DNA of 64,000 bases from Pullulanibacillus camelliae (lineage in GTDB: Bacteria; Bacillota; Bacilli; Bacillales; Sporolactobacillaceae), in NCBI RefSeq assembly GCF_014642655.1, contig NZ_BMIR01000001.1:235518-299517 (forward strand), in the 5' to 3' direction. Within the stretch, counting starts at the first letter, position 1; every line of letters starts with the position of its first letter. Under the pieces are notes generated by a model. It made no database searches. It saw nothing but the letters and a program-made list of their open reading frames with translations, and was not told the origin of the DNA. Both the position numbers and the translations under genes were made by a program. Shown one piece after another: positions 8,634 through 17,252 of this stretch.

Positions 8634-9034
8634 GGGGCTGGAACGGAAGGATTCAGTTAAATAGAGAAGTCGAACGCATTCACAATTTCGAAGGAATACG
8701 TTCGGCTTTTTGAGTGAGTCAAGAAGCGTTCCGTCAAAACACTTTGCTTTCCACAGACACCGCCTCAGGCACACAGGATGCGCTAGCTTCGGTGTTCGAC
8801 GCGCAGGGTATGCTAGCTTCGGTGTTATCACATGGATGTGATGCTTTTAGCCAAAGGTCTTTGAAGAATGTAAGACACTTAGACAAAGATCTTTAAGGAT
8901 TCCCAAGTGGTCCTCGGACACGTGCTTTCCCGTAGGAATCCCCGTATTTTGACGACACTTCCGATTTCTCTAACTCCTTTTAAAATCTTATCGTTGGTAT
9001 GAGGGTGATCTCCTTTGCGTTTTGTCTCACCCTC
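8634..9034 (-). repeat. Interspersed repeat family R1, copy 1 (minus orientation)
   Basis: This 401-bp element is the reverse-complement relative of the copy at 28818-29100. Shared blocks include the GATCACCCTCATACC segment (rc of 8999-9013), ATTTTAAAAGGAG, GGAAGTGT, and the hairpin region around CGAACGCATTC/GAATACGTTCGG at 8672-8713. The right end (plus view, 8634) reads GGGGCTGGAAC, like the GGGGCTGGGACA terminus of the other copy. The element lies between the peptide-binding gene and the dppB-like gene. Short open frames inside it are not genes. Confidence 0.8.
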
Positions 9035-9043
9035 ACTTCTCAT

Positions 9044-10663
9044 TTATTTTTTGAGGTACCATTCATTGATATAGTAAAGCGTATCGCTATAGTCTAGATC
9101 AGGAACACCTTTTAGTGTTTTTTGCTTGACTAGCACTTCCTCTGGATAAAAGAGGAATAAATAAGGAAGCTGCTCAGACATCACCTTTTGCGCATCATTA
9201 TAGATCTGCTTTCGTTTGTCTACATCGCTTGTTTGAGCACCCGCTTCTAATAACTCATCCAGCTCTTTATTACTGAAAGCGGGTATGTTGTTGCCGCCAC
9301 CCGTGTGCATATAAGCTGATAAATCTGGATCAGCAGCATACTTCCACCAGTTCAAGGTCATATCATAATCACGTTGGATGACAACTTTATCAATCATCGA
9401 GTTCCAATCCATTGTCTTCAATTTAACATCTATGCCAACGATCTTAAGATACTGCTGAACAAGCTGAGCAATTGCCTTTAGGTTCCCTTGAAGACCAATT
9501 TCAAAGTTAACAGTAAAGGGTTTCCCATCCTTATCGACAATACCGTCTCCGTTCGTATCCTTCCATCCCGCCTCAGCTAAAAGTTCCTTCGCCTTTTTAG
9601 GATCATAATTATACTGCTTTACATCGTCGGTATAATACTGACTTAGCGCTGGCGAAATGGCAGCATTTGCAACTTTACCATAGCCCTTTAATACGGTCTT
9701 AATGATGTTTTTACGGTCTATCGCATATTCAAAGGCTTGTCTCACTCGCTGATCTTGATATTTCTTTTCCTTTTGATTGACAATGACCCAATAGAAATCA
9801 GGAATATCCTTTCCGGCCACATCCACTTTTGGGGAATTCTTAAGCATATCAATGGAAGAAAGATCAGATAATGCAAATATTGATAGCTCGCCACTCAATA
9901 ATTGTGCAATTTGCGTATTGGCATCAGGGAGCACTTTATACTCCACTTCATCAAGCTTAGCTTTATCTCCCCAATAATCATCATTACGTTCAAGAACCAC
10001 GCTTTGACCCGAAGTATAGCTTTTAATTTTAAATGGCCCCGTACCAACTGGATTCTTTTTGTTAAATGAGGTTAAGTTCCAAGGATCCTTTCCCTCAAAG
10101 ATATGCTTTGGTAAAATTTCTGTGTTATAGCTTAGATAAGCAGGCAGGGCTGCAAAAGGGCTTGATAAGTTAAATTTAACGGTGTGATCATCAACCACTT
10201 CAACATTTTTTACTGATTTAAAATAAGAAGCATTATTCGCACCTAAGGATTTTTTTAAGGCAATATCATTAAAGGTATAAGCAACATCATCTGCAGTAAA
10301 TGGCTTACCATCATGCCATTTAACACCTTTACGAAGATGGAATGTCCAAACAAGACCATCATTTGAAGTCTCCCAGCTTGTTGCTAAATCTGGCGATGGT
10401 TGTAAATCCTTACCTGGTTTTGTTAGCCCATCGAAAAGCACTCGGTTAACTACGTTCGATTCGGCAAAGGCATTGGGACTCCATGGATTAAACGTAGGGT
10501 CGGCAACGATTGGAATCGTTACCTTCCCACCCTTTTGAGCTTGTCCACTCCCGGAATCTGACGCCGATGTCGATGACTGATCTCCCTCACTACTATAGGA
10601 GCAGGCTGTCAACAAGGCGATTGCTATCAGTGTGACTAGTGTGACTTTCATATATTTCAGCAT
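9044..10663 (-). CDS. Peptide ABC transporter substrate-binding lipoprotein (family 5, DppA/OppA-like)
   Basis: This 539-residue family 5 extracellular solute-binding protein captures peptides and hands them to the DppB/C permeases. It has a lipoprotein signal with lipobox LLTAC (Cys21), a Ser/Gly-rich linker, and the family hallmark region around residues 95-135 (ATSWETSNDGLVWTFHLRKG, WHDGKPFTADDVAYTF). The ATG at 10663 follows GAGAGG nine bases upstream. It is encoded 19 bp downstream of the dipeptidase gene, in the same operon. The peptide specificity cannot be read directly. Confidence 0.92.
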   Translation of the reverse strand: MLKYMKVTLVTLIAIALLTACSYSSEGDQSSTSASDSGSGQAQKGGKVTIPIVADPTFNPWSPNAFAESNVVNRVLFDGLTKPGKDLQPSPDLATSWETSNDGLVWTFHLRKGVKWHDGKPFTADDVAYTFNDIALKKSLGANNASYFKSVKNVEVVDDHTVKFNLSSPFAALPAYLSYNTEILPKHIFEGKDPWNLTSFNKKNPVGTGPFKIKSYTSGQSVVLERNDDYWGDKAKLDEVEYKVLPDANTQIAQLLSGELSIFALSDLSSIDMLKNSPKVDVAGKDIPDFYWVIVNQKEKKYQDQRVRQAFEYAIDRKNIIKTVLKGYGKVANAAISPALSQYYTDDVKQYNYDPKKAKELLAEAGWKDTNGDGIVDKDGKPFTVNFEIGLQGNLKAIAQLVQQYLKIVGIDVKLKTMDWNSMIDKVVIQRDYDMTLNWWKYAADPDLSAYMHTGGGNNIPAFSNKELDELLEAGAQTSDVDKRKQIYNDAQKVMSEQLPYLFLFYPEEVLVKQKTLKGVPDLDYSDTLYYINEWYLKK

Positions 10664-10682
10664 GACCCGTTTCCTCTCTCTA

Positions 10683-11900
10683 TTATTTAGCCCATGTCGC
10701 TTCTAATACTCTAAGAATATTAGTACCGATAACCTTGCGGATTTGTTCACGATTGTACCCATGATGGACTAACCAGCGCACAATATTTGGAAAACATTCT
10801 GCCGGATTTTCTAACCCTTCTACATACTCTACTCTTTGTAAATTAGAGGCTTGGGAGCTTTTGATAGATAATTGCCCGGATAACACATTGTGCAGTTCTA
10901 CATGATCACCGAATAATGTATCAGGCCCAAAAGCAACATGATCAATCCCTACTAAATTCGCTACGTATTCAAAGTGCTCCATAAATGACTCAATATTATG
11001 ACGAGGATTTTTTTCTGTTACCGTTGAATGAGGAGCGGCTTCTATTGCTATGACACCCCCCTTTTCAGCACAAGCGATCATGACATCGTCCGGCTTCATC
11101 CGTTTTGTATTCCACAAGCCTCGTGCACCTGCATGATTAATGGTGACCGGTTTTTCACTTGTTTCAATGGTATCTAAAGCTGTTTTATCACCTGAATGCG
11201 ATACATCAATGGTAATGCCTAATTTGTTCATGCGTTGGACAGCTTGTTTGCCAAAGACAGAAAGTCCAGAATCGTTGGGCTCGCGCAAGCCAGATCCGAG
11301 TTGATTGGCTTCAGAATAAACAATTCCCATCGTCCGCACGCCAAAGCCATACAATATATCAAGGCGATCTAACTCATTTTCTATCATTGTTGAGGATTCC
11401 AGTGCACAAACAAAGGCGATTTTCCCTTCCTTCTTGGCCCGATATAAGTCGGAAAGACGCTCTGCTTTGATCACCATATCCTGATGAGCAATGTCACTCA
11501 TTCTAATACCTAAGTCATGAATCACATCAGACCATTTCCAACCTGCTAGAGAGGTGACCATAGCCGTCCCATCCATAAAGTTCTCAAATATGACATCGAG
11601 GCCCGATTGACTCAGTGCCTCAAAGGCTGTATAGTCACGCCCTTGTCTCCTAAACTCATAAAATTGCGATAAATCTTCGGGTGCGATAAAAGTATGTTCA
11701 TGCATAGAGATGATATTTTCTTCATTAAAAATATCTTGAACAACGGCTTCCTCTTCCTCAGAGACAGGATAAGCATACTCGGGCACCCTGCCAATTTCCT
11801 TTGCCAGTTTAAATTGTTTATAATCTACTCCTGGTTCCAAATACTGAAAAGATTTATATCCATCATATATTTTGGCATTTTTATGCATGATTTTTGACAC
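10683..11900 (-). CDS. Membrane dipeptidase (peptidase M19, renal dipeptidase family)
   Basis: This protein of about 405 residues belongs to the zinc dipeptidases of family M19, which hydrolyse dipeptides, including some with D-residues at the C-terminus. Family marks are the N-terminal metal segment MHEHTF, the central ITIDVSHSGDKT with its His, PVTINHAGARGLWN, the KGGVIAI stretch, and GIDHVAFGPDT near the end. The metal motif reads His-Glu-His rather than the usual His-x-Asp, so it belongs to a side branch. GTG 11900 is chosen because AAGGGAG lies eight bases upstream. An ATG at 11921 has no ribosome site. There is no signal peptide, so it is a cytosolic enzyme acting on imported dipeptides. 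Confidence 0.85.
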   Translation of the reverse strand: MSKIMHKNAKIYDGYKSFQYLEPGVDYKQFKLAKEIGRVPEYAYPVSEEEEAVVQDIFNEENIISMHEHTFIAPEDLSQFYEFRRQGRDYTAFEALSQSGLDVIFENFMDGTAMVTSLAGWKWSDVIHDLGIRMSDIAHQDMVIKAERLSDLYRAKKEGKIAFVCALESSTMIENELDRLDILYGFGVRTMGIVYSEANQLGSGLREPNDSGLSVFGKQAVQRMNKLGITIDVSHSGDKTALDTIETSEKPVTINHAGARGLWNTKRMKPDDVMIACAEKGGVIAIEAAPHSTVTEKNPRHNIESFMEHFEYVANLVGIDHVAFGPDTLFGDHVELHNVLSGQLSIKSSQASNLQRVEYVEGLENPAECFPNIVRWLVHHGYNREQIRKVIGTNILRVLEATWAK

Positions 11901-11992
11901 ACTCAAAACTCCCTTATTCATTTATTTTTTTTAAGATAAAGTTGGTATACAATAGACATATAGACATTTTTCTCTAGAGAAGACATTAGCTG

Positions 11993-13024
11993 TCATACGA
12001 TAGCATCTCTCAGGGATTGCCCTTTTTCTAAAGGGTAATGGCAAGATACGAAGTGGCCGCTTCGAATTTCTTGCAATTTTGGTACTTCCTTAGCGCATCG
12101 TTCCGTTGCTAATGGACATCTTGTCCTAAAGCTACACCCTGATGGTGGGGCAGCTGGTGAAGGCACCTCACCTTTCAGAACGATGCGTTCTTTTTTTGCG
12201 TTTGGATTGGCATCAGGTATTGTCGTCAGAAGGGCTGCTGTATAAGGATGGGCTGGATGATCAAAAATATTATCTGTCTCGGAAAGCTCAACCATCCTGC
12301 CAAGGTACATCACCCCCACCCGATCAGAAATATGTCGGACAACATTTAACCCATGCGCAATAAATAGCAAAGTTAGCCCTAAGTCTTCTTTTAATTTCAT
12401 TAAAAGATTGATGATCTGCGATTGCACAGAAACATCCAGAGCCGAAACGGGCTCATCTGCAACAACAAATTCAGGTTGAAGAGCTAAGGCGCGGGCAATC
12501 CCCACTCTCTGCCGCTGTCCTCCAGAAAATTCATGCGGATAGCTGTTATATCTACTCGAATCTAGACCGACAAGTGCTAACAATTCTTTTATTCTCTGTT
12601 CCTTTTCCTTACCTTTTGCCGTGCCGTGTATAGCAAACATTTCCCCAATGATTTGGCCGATAGTAAATCTCGGGTTCAAAGAGCCAAAAGGATCTTGGTA
12701 AATAATCTGCATTTTATTCCGTAAATCTCTGAGTTGTTTTTTCTTATACTGTAGGATGTTTTCCCCATGGAATAAGACTTCACCTGCTGTTGGCTCTTGA
12801 AGCCTCAATAGATTTCTACCAAGCGTTGACTTCCCACAGCCTGATTCCCCTACCAGACCAAGCGTTTCACCTTTAAAAATTTGAAAAGATACATCATCGA
12901 CTGCCTTTATTTCCTTTTTCTCTCTTTTGAATACACCACCTCCTTTAATAGTGAAATATTTCTTAAGGTGTTTTATTTCTACTAACGGCTGATGATCTAA
13001 TCCCGCGTGATTTTCCAACCTCAT
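11993..13024 (-). CDS. Peptide ABC transporter ATP-binding protein (DppF/OppF family)
   Basis: This 343-residue ATPase energises the peptide importer together with the DppD-like protein. It shows Walker A GESGCGKS (about residue 60), the Q-loop YQDPFGSLNPR, signature FSGGQRQR, Walker B FVVADEPVSALD, and the C-terminal oligopeptide-binding extension with conserved cysteines (GCSFRTRCPLATERC). The ATG at 13024 follows AAAGGAGGGG and abuts the stop of the dppD-like gene at 13025, which points to translational coupling. Confidence 0.93.
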   Translation of the reverse strand: MRLENHAGLDHQPLVEIKHLKKYFTIKGGGVFKREKKEIKAVDDVSFQIFKGETLGLVGESGCGKSTLGRNLLRLQEPTAGEVLFHGENILQYKKKQLRDLRNKMQIIYQDPFGSLNPRFTIGQIIGEMFAIHGTAKGKEKEQRIKELLALVGLDSSRYNSYPHEFSGGQRQRVGIARALALQPEFVVADEPVSALDVSVQSQIINLLMKLKEDLGLTLLFIAHGLNVVRHISDRVGVMYLGRMVELSETDNIFDHPAHPYTAALLTTIPDANPNAKKERIVLKGEVPSPAAPPSGCSFRTRCPLATERCAKEVPKLQEIRSGHFVSCHYPLEKGQSLRDAIV

Positions 13025-14041
13025 TTATATCCCCTCCTTTACCTGTGTCTTATCTTCCTGCTGTAATAATTTATCTACATGCCAACAAGCCACCTGTCTA
13101 TCTCCCTTTCTTTCTAATTGTGGAGCTTCTCCTCGACATTTATCTGTGGCCAAAGGACAACGTGGTGAAAAGCGGCATCCACTAGGCATTTCATGCAAAC
13201 TAGGAATTGTGCCATCAATAGATTGTAGCGGCACCCCGCGTTGCCCGTCCATTTTTGGTACAGATTCCATTAAACCTTTGGAATAAGGATGGTAAGGTCT
13301 TTGCAGGATATCATTTGTTTTACCTATTTCTACAATTTTCCCAGCATACATGATGATGATCCGATGGGCCATTTCTGCGGCTACCCCAATGTCATGAGTG
13401 ATTAACATAATCGACATGTTTCTCTGTTCTCTTATCGTGCGCAATAGTTCTAGTATTTGCGCCTCTATGGTAACATCCAATGCCGTCGTCGGTTCATCCG
13501 CTATTAATAATTCCGGATTAGAGGCTAAGGCGATAGCAATCATGACTCTTTGTCGCATCCCGCCTGATAATTCATGCGGAAATTGTTTCAACCGCGTCTT
13601 GGGATCTGATAATCCTACCAAGCGTAGCAGCTCTTCAGCTCTTTCCATGGCCTTCTTTTTTGTAATAGATTGATGCAATAAGATGGCCTCAGTAATTTGC
13701 TTTCCTACTGTAAAGACAGGGTTAAGTGCTGTCAGGGGCTCTTGAAAAATCATGGATATTTTTGAACCTCTTATATGCCGCATTTCATCAGAACTTTTAT
13801 CAGTCAGTTCCTCCTGCTCAAACCGGATGCTTCCACTCAAAATTTTGCCATTTTCGTAATCTACGAGTCTCATAATACTCATTGAGGTAACACTCTTCCC
13901 ACTTCCAGATTCACCTACAATACAGACTGTCTCACCTTTTTCAATGTCAAAAGAGACACCATCTACAGCTTTTAAAAACCCCGTTTTCCCCTTGTACCCT
14001 GTGACGAGCTCCTTAACCTCCAGTATCTTTTCCACCTTCAT
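13025..14041 (-). CDS. Peptide ABC transporter ATP-binding protein (DppD/OppD family)
   Basis: This 338-residue ATPase is the partner of the following DppF-like protein. Walker A is GESGSGKS, the Q-loop IFQEPLTALNPVF, the signature LSGGMRQR and Walker B LLIADEPTTALD. The C-terminal extension has the cysteine-rich GCRFSPRCPLATDKC. The ATG at 14041 touches its GGGGG ribosome site, so a GTG two codons later (14035) may be the true start. It is the first transport gene after the iclR-type regulator, 18 bp downstream of it. Confidence 0.93.
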   Translation of the reverse strand: MKVEKILEVKELVTGYKGKTGFLKAVDGVSFDIEKGETVCIVGESGSGKSVTSMSIMRLVDYENGKILSGSIRFEQEELTDKSSDEMRHIRGSKISMIFQEPLTALNPVFTVGKQITEAILLHQSITKKKAMERAEELLRLVGLSDPKTRLKQFPHELSGGMRQRVMIAIALASNPELLIADEPTTALDVTIEAQILELLRTIREQRNMSIMLITHDIGVAAEMAHRIIIMYAGKIVEIGKTNDILQRPYHPYSKGLMESVPKMDGQRGVPLQSIDGTIPSLHEMPSGCRFSPRCPLATDKCRGEAPQLERKGDRQVACWHVDKLLQQEDKTQVKEGI

Positions 14042-14059
14042 CCCCCTTTTTAAAAACTA

Positions 14060-14848
14060 TTAAAGAAGATTCCCTATAAAAGCCTCCCGCCGAGTAGGCA
14101 ATAGGGCGTTGCTTAAAATTGCGTTCATTTCCTTTTGATAGTGTTGCAGGATAACGAGCTGCTGCTGAGCAGCTTCGCTAGACAACCGATAAACTGGACC
14201 CGCTACAGATAAAGAGCCAACAATCGTTCCTCGGCCATCGAACAAGGGGACAGCCACTGCAGACACATCTTCAAAGGTTTCTCCCACAGAGTATGCCCAT
14301 CCCTTTTCCTGAATGCTTTCCAACTGCTGAATAAAAAGAGCTTCAGACTTTATTTGCTTGACCTGCATTGCTATTCCCTGTGAAATAACCTTTTGTTGGG
14401 TATCTTTTGGAAGGTAAGCAAGAATGGTCTTATGTGAAGCACCAATGTATAAAGGAGATCGTCTTCCTACTGACTCCGCAAAACGAACGTGTTTGTCACT
14501 TTCAACGATCTTGACAAAAATGCCTTCAAGATTATCCAGAATAGTCAGAACTACACTCTCGCCTGTTTCTATTGCAATATTTTTCATAATAGGCTGGATC
14601 ACTTCTAGTAATCTCAAATTGTCCTCCACAATGTTGCCTAACTCCATAAATTTAATGCCAAGATGATACTTATGCGTATCAGGGTCTCGATAGATGTAGC
14701 CCTTCTCCTCAAAGGTAGATAACAATCGATAGACAATGGTATGACTCATGTCCAATTCTCTGGCTAACTCTCTTAATCCCCAAGTTGGTGTATCAAGAGT
14801 AAATTTGTCGAGCAATGATAATGATTTTAATAGTGTCTTTGACCCCAA
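14060..14848 (-). CDS. IclR family transcriptional regulator
   Basis: This 262-residue regulator has an N-terminal winged helix-turn-helix (residues 5-65, including WGLRELARELDMSHTIVYRLLSTFEEKGYI) and a C-terminal IclR effector domain (about 80-250, with ESVVLTILD, GASHKTILAYLP and SVAVPLFDGRG-like segments). The TTG start at 14848 follows AAAGGTGG. A 17-bp palindrome lies just upstream of the ribosome site. The gene leads peptide operon 1 and probably controls it in response to a peptide-derived effector. That effector is unknown. Confidence 0.9.
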   Translation of the reverse strand: MGSKTLLKSLSLLDKFTLDTPTWGLRELARELDMSHTIVYRLLSTFEEKGYIYRDPDTHKYHLGIKFMELGNIVEDNLRLLEVIQPIMKNIAIETGESVVLTILDNLEGIFVKIVESDKHVRFAESVGRRSPLYIGASHKTILAYLPKDTQQKVISQGIAMQVKQIKSEALFIQQLESIQEKGWAYSVGETFEDVSAVAVPLFDGRGTIVGSLSVAGPVYRLSSEAAQQQLVILQHYQKEMNAILSNALLPTRREAFIGNLL

Positions 14849-14864
14849 ACTTTAGCCACCTTTT

Positions 14865-14881
14865 GGTTCTATAATAGAACC
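14865..14881. promoter_or_regulatory. Candidate IclR-type operator (17-bp palindrome)
   Basis: GGTTCTATAATAGAACC is a perfect inverted repeat around a single centre base. It sits four bases upstream of the ribosome site of the IclR-family gene. On the minus strand it contains TATTAT, which may be the -10 box. This placement suggests autorepression of the peptide operon. Confidence 0.6.
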
Positions 14882-15170
14882 AGTATTTCAAATTTTAAAA
14901 CTTTTAATTATATTAGCAATTGCCTTTCCAAAAGTCAACGCTATTGTCAGATAATATTGCATCTTTTTATCACTCTATTGCATTAATACATTAGTTAAAA
15001 AATAAATTTCCTTATCACTTATGGCTTAAGACTTTAGAATGACCTGTTATGTCTTTTTTTGTTAATCAAGCGAAATTTTTTCAGTTTATAGAAATAAATT
15101 GAATATTGTCAGGCTGATTTCGCTATGTTATCCGACCATATTTTGTTGAAGAGGGGTGATAAGGCAAAAA

Positions 15171-15184
15171 AGAAACCGCTTTCG
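15171..15184 (+). promoter_or_regulatory. Candidate CcpA cre box upstream of xylF
   Basis: AGAAACCGCTTTCG matches TGWAANCGNTNWCA at all but its two outer bases. It lies 111 bp upstream of the xylF-type start, in a 447-bp intergenic region that otherwise shows no gene. It may mediate catabolite repression of the sugar transporter. Confidence 0.5.
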
Positions 15185-15295
15185 TTATTCATTTCATGTA
15201 AGGGAGGAGATAACTTTATTCATCTAAGGGCATGAAACGCATAAATAAAGAGGCATTGGCATTATCGCTCAGTTCATTTATAGGGGGAATGATTT

Positions 15296-16414
15296 TTGAA
15301 GCACAAAAAAGGTGTAAGTAAACATCAATGGTTTTTTTGGATTGCTGGCATTATCCTTTTGATGATTTTCACAACTGCTTGCGGATCTCAATCTAATAGT
15401 GATGGGACTTCTAGCTCTGGCGGTAAAAAGAAGACAGCAACGATCGCCCTTCTCCTTCCAGAAACCGGCACATCCGCTCGCTATGAAAGTCAAGATAAAC
15501 CCGATTTTGAAGCAGCGGTTAAGGACTTGAATCCAGACATAAAAGTAATTTATCAAAACGCTCAAGGAGATGAGCAAACACAGCAAAAACAAGCTGAGTC
15601 AGCGATAACATCTGGAGCTAAGGTATTGGTCATCGACCCTCAAGACTCTAAGGCCGCAGCGACGATCGTTCGAAAAGCACAGGATGCTGACGTCAAGGTG
15701 ATCTCTTATGATCGCTTAATTTTAAACGCTAAAGAGGATTATTATATCTCTTTTAATAATGAAAAAGTAGGTGAATTACAAGGAAAATATATTGCTGACC
15801 ATACACCTAAGGGGGGAACAGTTGTCATGATTAACGGAGCACAAAGTGACAATAATGCCCTATTATTTAGAAAAGGTGCCCACACTATTCTTGATCCGTT
15901 GTTCAAGGATAAGACTCTTGTTAAAGGTTACGAAAGTTATACACCAGAATGGTTAGCAGATAATGCCTTACGTGAGACCGAACAGGCGCTAACGAAGCTC
16001 GATAACAAAGTAGATGCTGTTCTTGCTGCCAACGACGGCAATGCAGGAGCGGCAATAAAGGCCTTGAAAGCCCAAGGCCTAGCCGGCAAAGTCCCAGTAA
16101 CTGGTCAGGATGCAACCGATGATGGTCTGCGTAATATTGTGCTTGGCACACAGTCAATGAGCGTATATAAGGATGTAAAAAAAGAAGCAACAGCTGCAGC
16201 GCAATTAGCGGTCGCTTTAGCAGAAGGTAAAGCGCCACCTAAAGGGCTAGTCAATGGGAAAACCAACAACAATATGACCGATGTCCCCTCTGTATTATTG
16301 GACCCCATTGCCGTCACAAAGGATAACCTTGCAGATACCGTTATCAAGGACGGCTATACAACATGGGATAAAATTTGTACAGGTGATGCTGCCCAAAAAT
16401 GTCCCGAACATTAA
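15296..16414 (+). CDS. xylF: D-xylose-type sugar ABC transporter substrate-binding lipoprotein
   Basis: This 372-residue periplasmic-binding-fold lipoprotein matches the XylF family. Segments that resemble E. coli XylF include VISYDRLI, YYISFNNEKVGELQGKYIAD, NNALLFRKGA, AVLAANDGNAGAAI and GKVPVTGQDA. The signal has a slightly degenerate lipobox, FTTAC (Cys29). The TTG start at 15296 follows AGGGGGAA. It is followed by an ATPase and a permease gene in the same orientation. Xylose is the likely substrate by family, but no xylose catabolic genes are in the window, so another pentose or hexose is possible. Confidence 0.88.
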   Translation: MKHKKGVSKHQWFFWIAGIILLMIFTTACGSQSNSDGTSSSGGKKKTATIALLLPETGTSARYESQDKPDFEAAVKDLNPDIKVIYQNAQGDEQTQQKQAESAITSGAKVLVIDPQDSKAAATIVRKAQDADVKVISYDRLILNAKEDYYISFNNEKVGELQGKYIADHTPKGGTVVMINGAQSDNNALLFRKGAHTILDPLFKDKTLVKGYESYTPEWLADNALRETEQALTKLDNKVDAVLAANDGNAGAAIKALKAQGLAGKVPVTGQDATDDGLRNIVLGTQSMSVYKDVKKEATAAAQLAVALAEGKAPPKGLVNGKTNNNMTDVPSVLLDPIAVTKDNLADTVIKDGYTTWDKICTGDAAQKCPEH

Positions 16415-16475
16415 TATAGATCATTTCTAAAGGGGGACTTCCCCCCTTAGAAAGCAACTAGCAGGAGGAATAACA

Positions 16476-17252
16476 TTGAGTGAAGCCAATAGACCACGCG
16501 AAATATTACGCGTAGAAAATTTAAAAAAGCGCTTCGGAGCCGTCCAAGCGCTAAAAGGTGTCAATCTGCATGTCTCATCAGGAGAAGTGTTGGCACTTGT
16601 TGGTGACAACGGCGCAGGAAAATCCACTACTATCAAAATGGTTTCCGGTGTCGATCAACCGGATGAAGGAACGATTTCCATTGAAGGGCGTGCAGTGAAA
16701 TTAAATGGTCCGAGTATTGCAGAAGCATTAGGTATCCAAACCGTTTATCAAGATTTGGCCCTTTGTGACAACTTAGATATTGTCTCCAATTTATTTCTTG
16801 GGAAGGAACTGAAAAGACCCCTCATTCCGGGAGTGCTCTCTGTTGTAGATAAAGAAGAAATGGAAAAGCGAGCTGTTCCTGTACTCGATTCTTTAGGAAT
16901 CCATCTACCACCACTCACCACACCCGTTGCCAGTCTCTCAGGCGGACAGCGTCAAACCGTCGCAGTGGCACGTGCTGTTCTATGGGGGTCTAAGCTTGTC
17001 TTACTGGACGAACCAACTGCTGCTCTTGGTGTCGCCCAAACACGTTCAGTGCTTAACCTCATTCGTACACTGGCTAAGAAAGATATTGCCGTGCTCGTTA
17101 TTTCTCATAATTTAACCGATGTCTTTCAAGTGGCTGATCGCATTACGGTACTCAGGCATGGTGAAACAGTAGCTCACTATAAAAATAGTGAGGTCACCAA
17201 TGAAGATGTCGTCGCGGCGATTACTGGTGCTTCTAGGAAGGTGGAGATGTAA
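16476..17252 (+). CDS. Sugar ABC transporter ATP-binding protein, single-domain XylG type
   Basis: This 258-residue ATPase powers the XylF/XylH-type importer. It has Walker A GDNGAGKS (about residue 45), signature LSGGQRQTVAVARAV, Walker B LVLLDEPTAALG and a switch His in VISHNL. E. coli XylG and most CUT2 transporters carry two fused ATPase domains (about 500 residues), whereas this one has only the first. It presumably works as a homodimer. The TTG start at 16476 follows GGAGGAA. The stop is adjacent to the permease ATG. Confidence 0.9.
   Translation: MSEANRPREILRVENLKKRFGAVQALKGVNLHVSSGEVLALVGDNGAGKSTTIKMVSGVDQPDEGTISIEGRAVKLNGPSIAEALGIQTVYQDLALCDNLDIVSNLFLGKELKRPLIPGVLSVVDKEEMEKRAVPVLDSLGIHLPPLTTPVASLSGGQRQTVAVARAVLWGSKLVLLDEPTAALGVAQTRSVLNLIRTLAKKDIAVLVISHNLTDVFQVADRITVLRHGETVAHYKNSEVTNEDVVAAITGASRKVEM

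Noticed and set aside
8622-8896. Short frames on both strands
   Set aside because: They fall inside repeat R1 copy 1 and change between copies.
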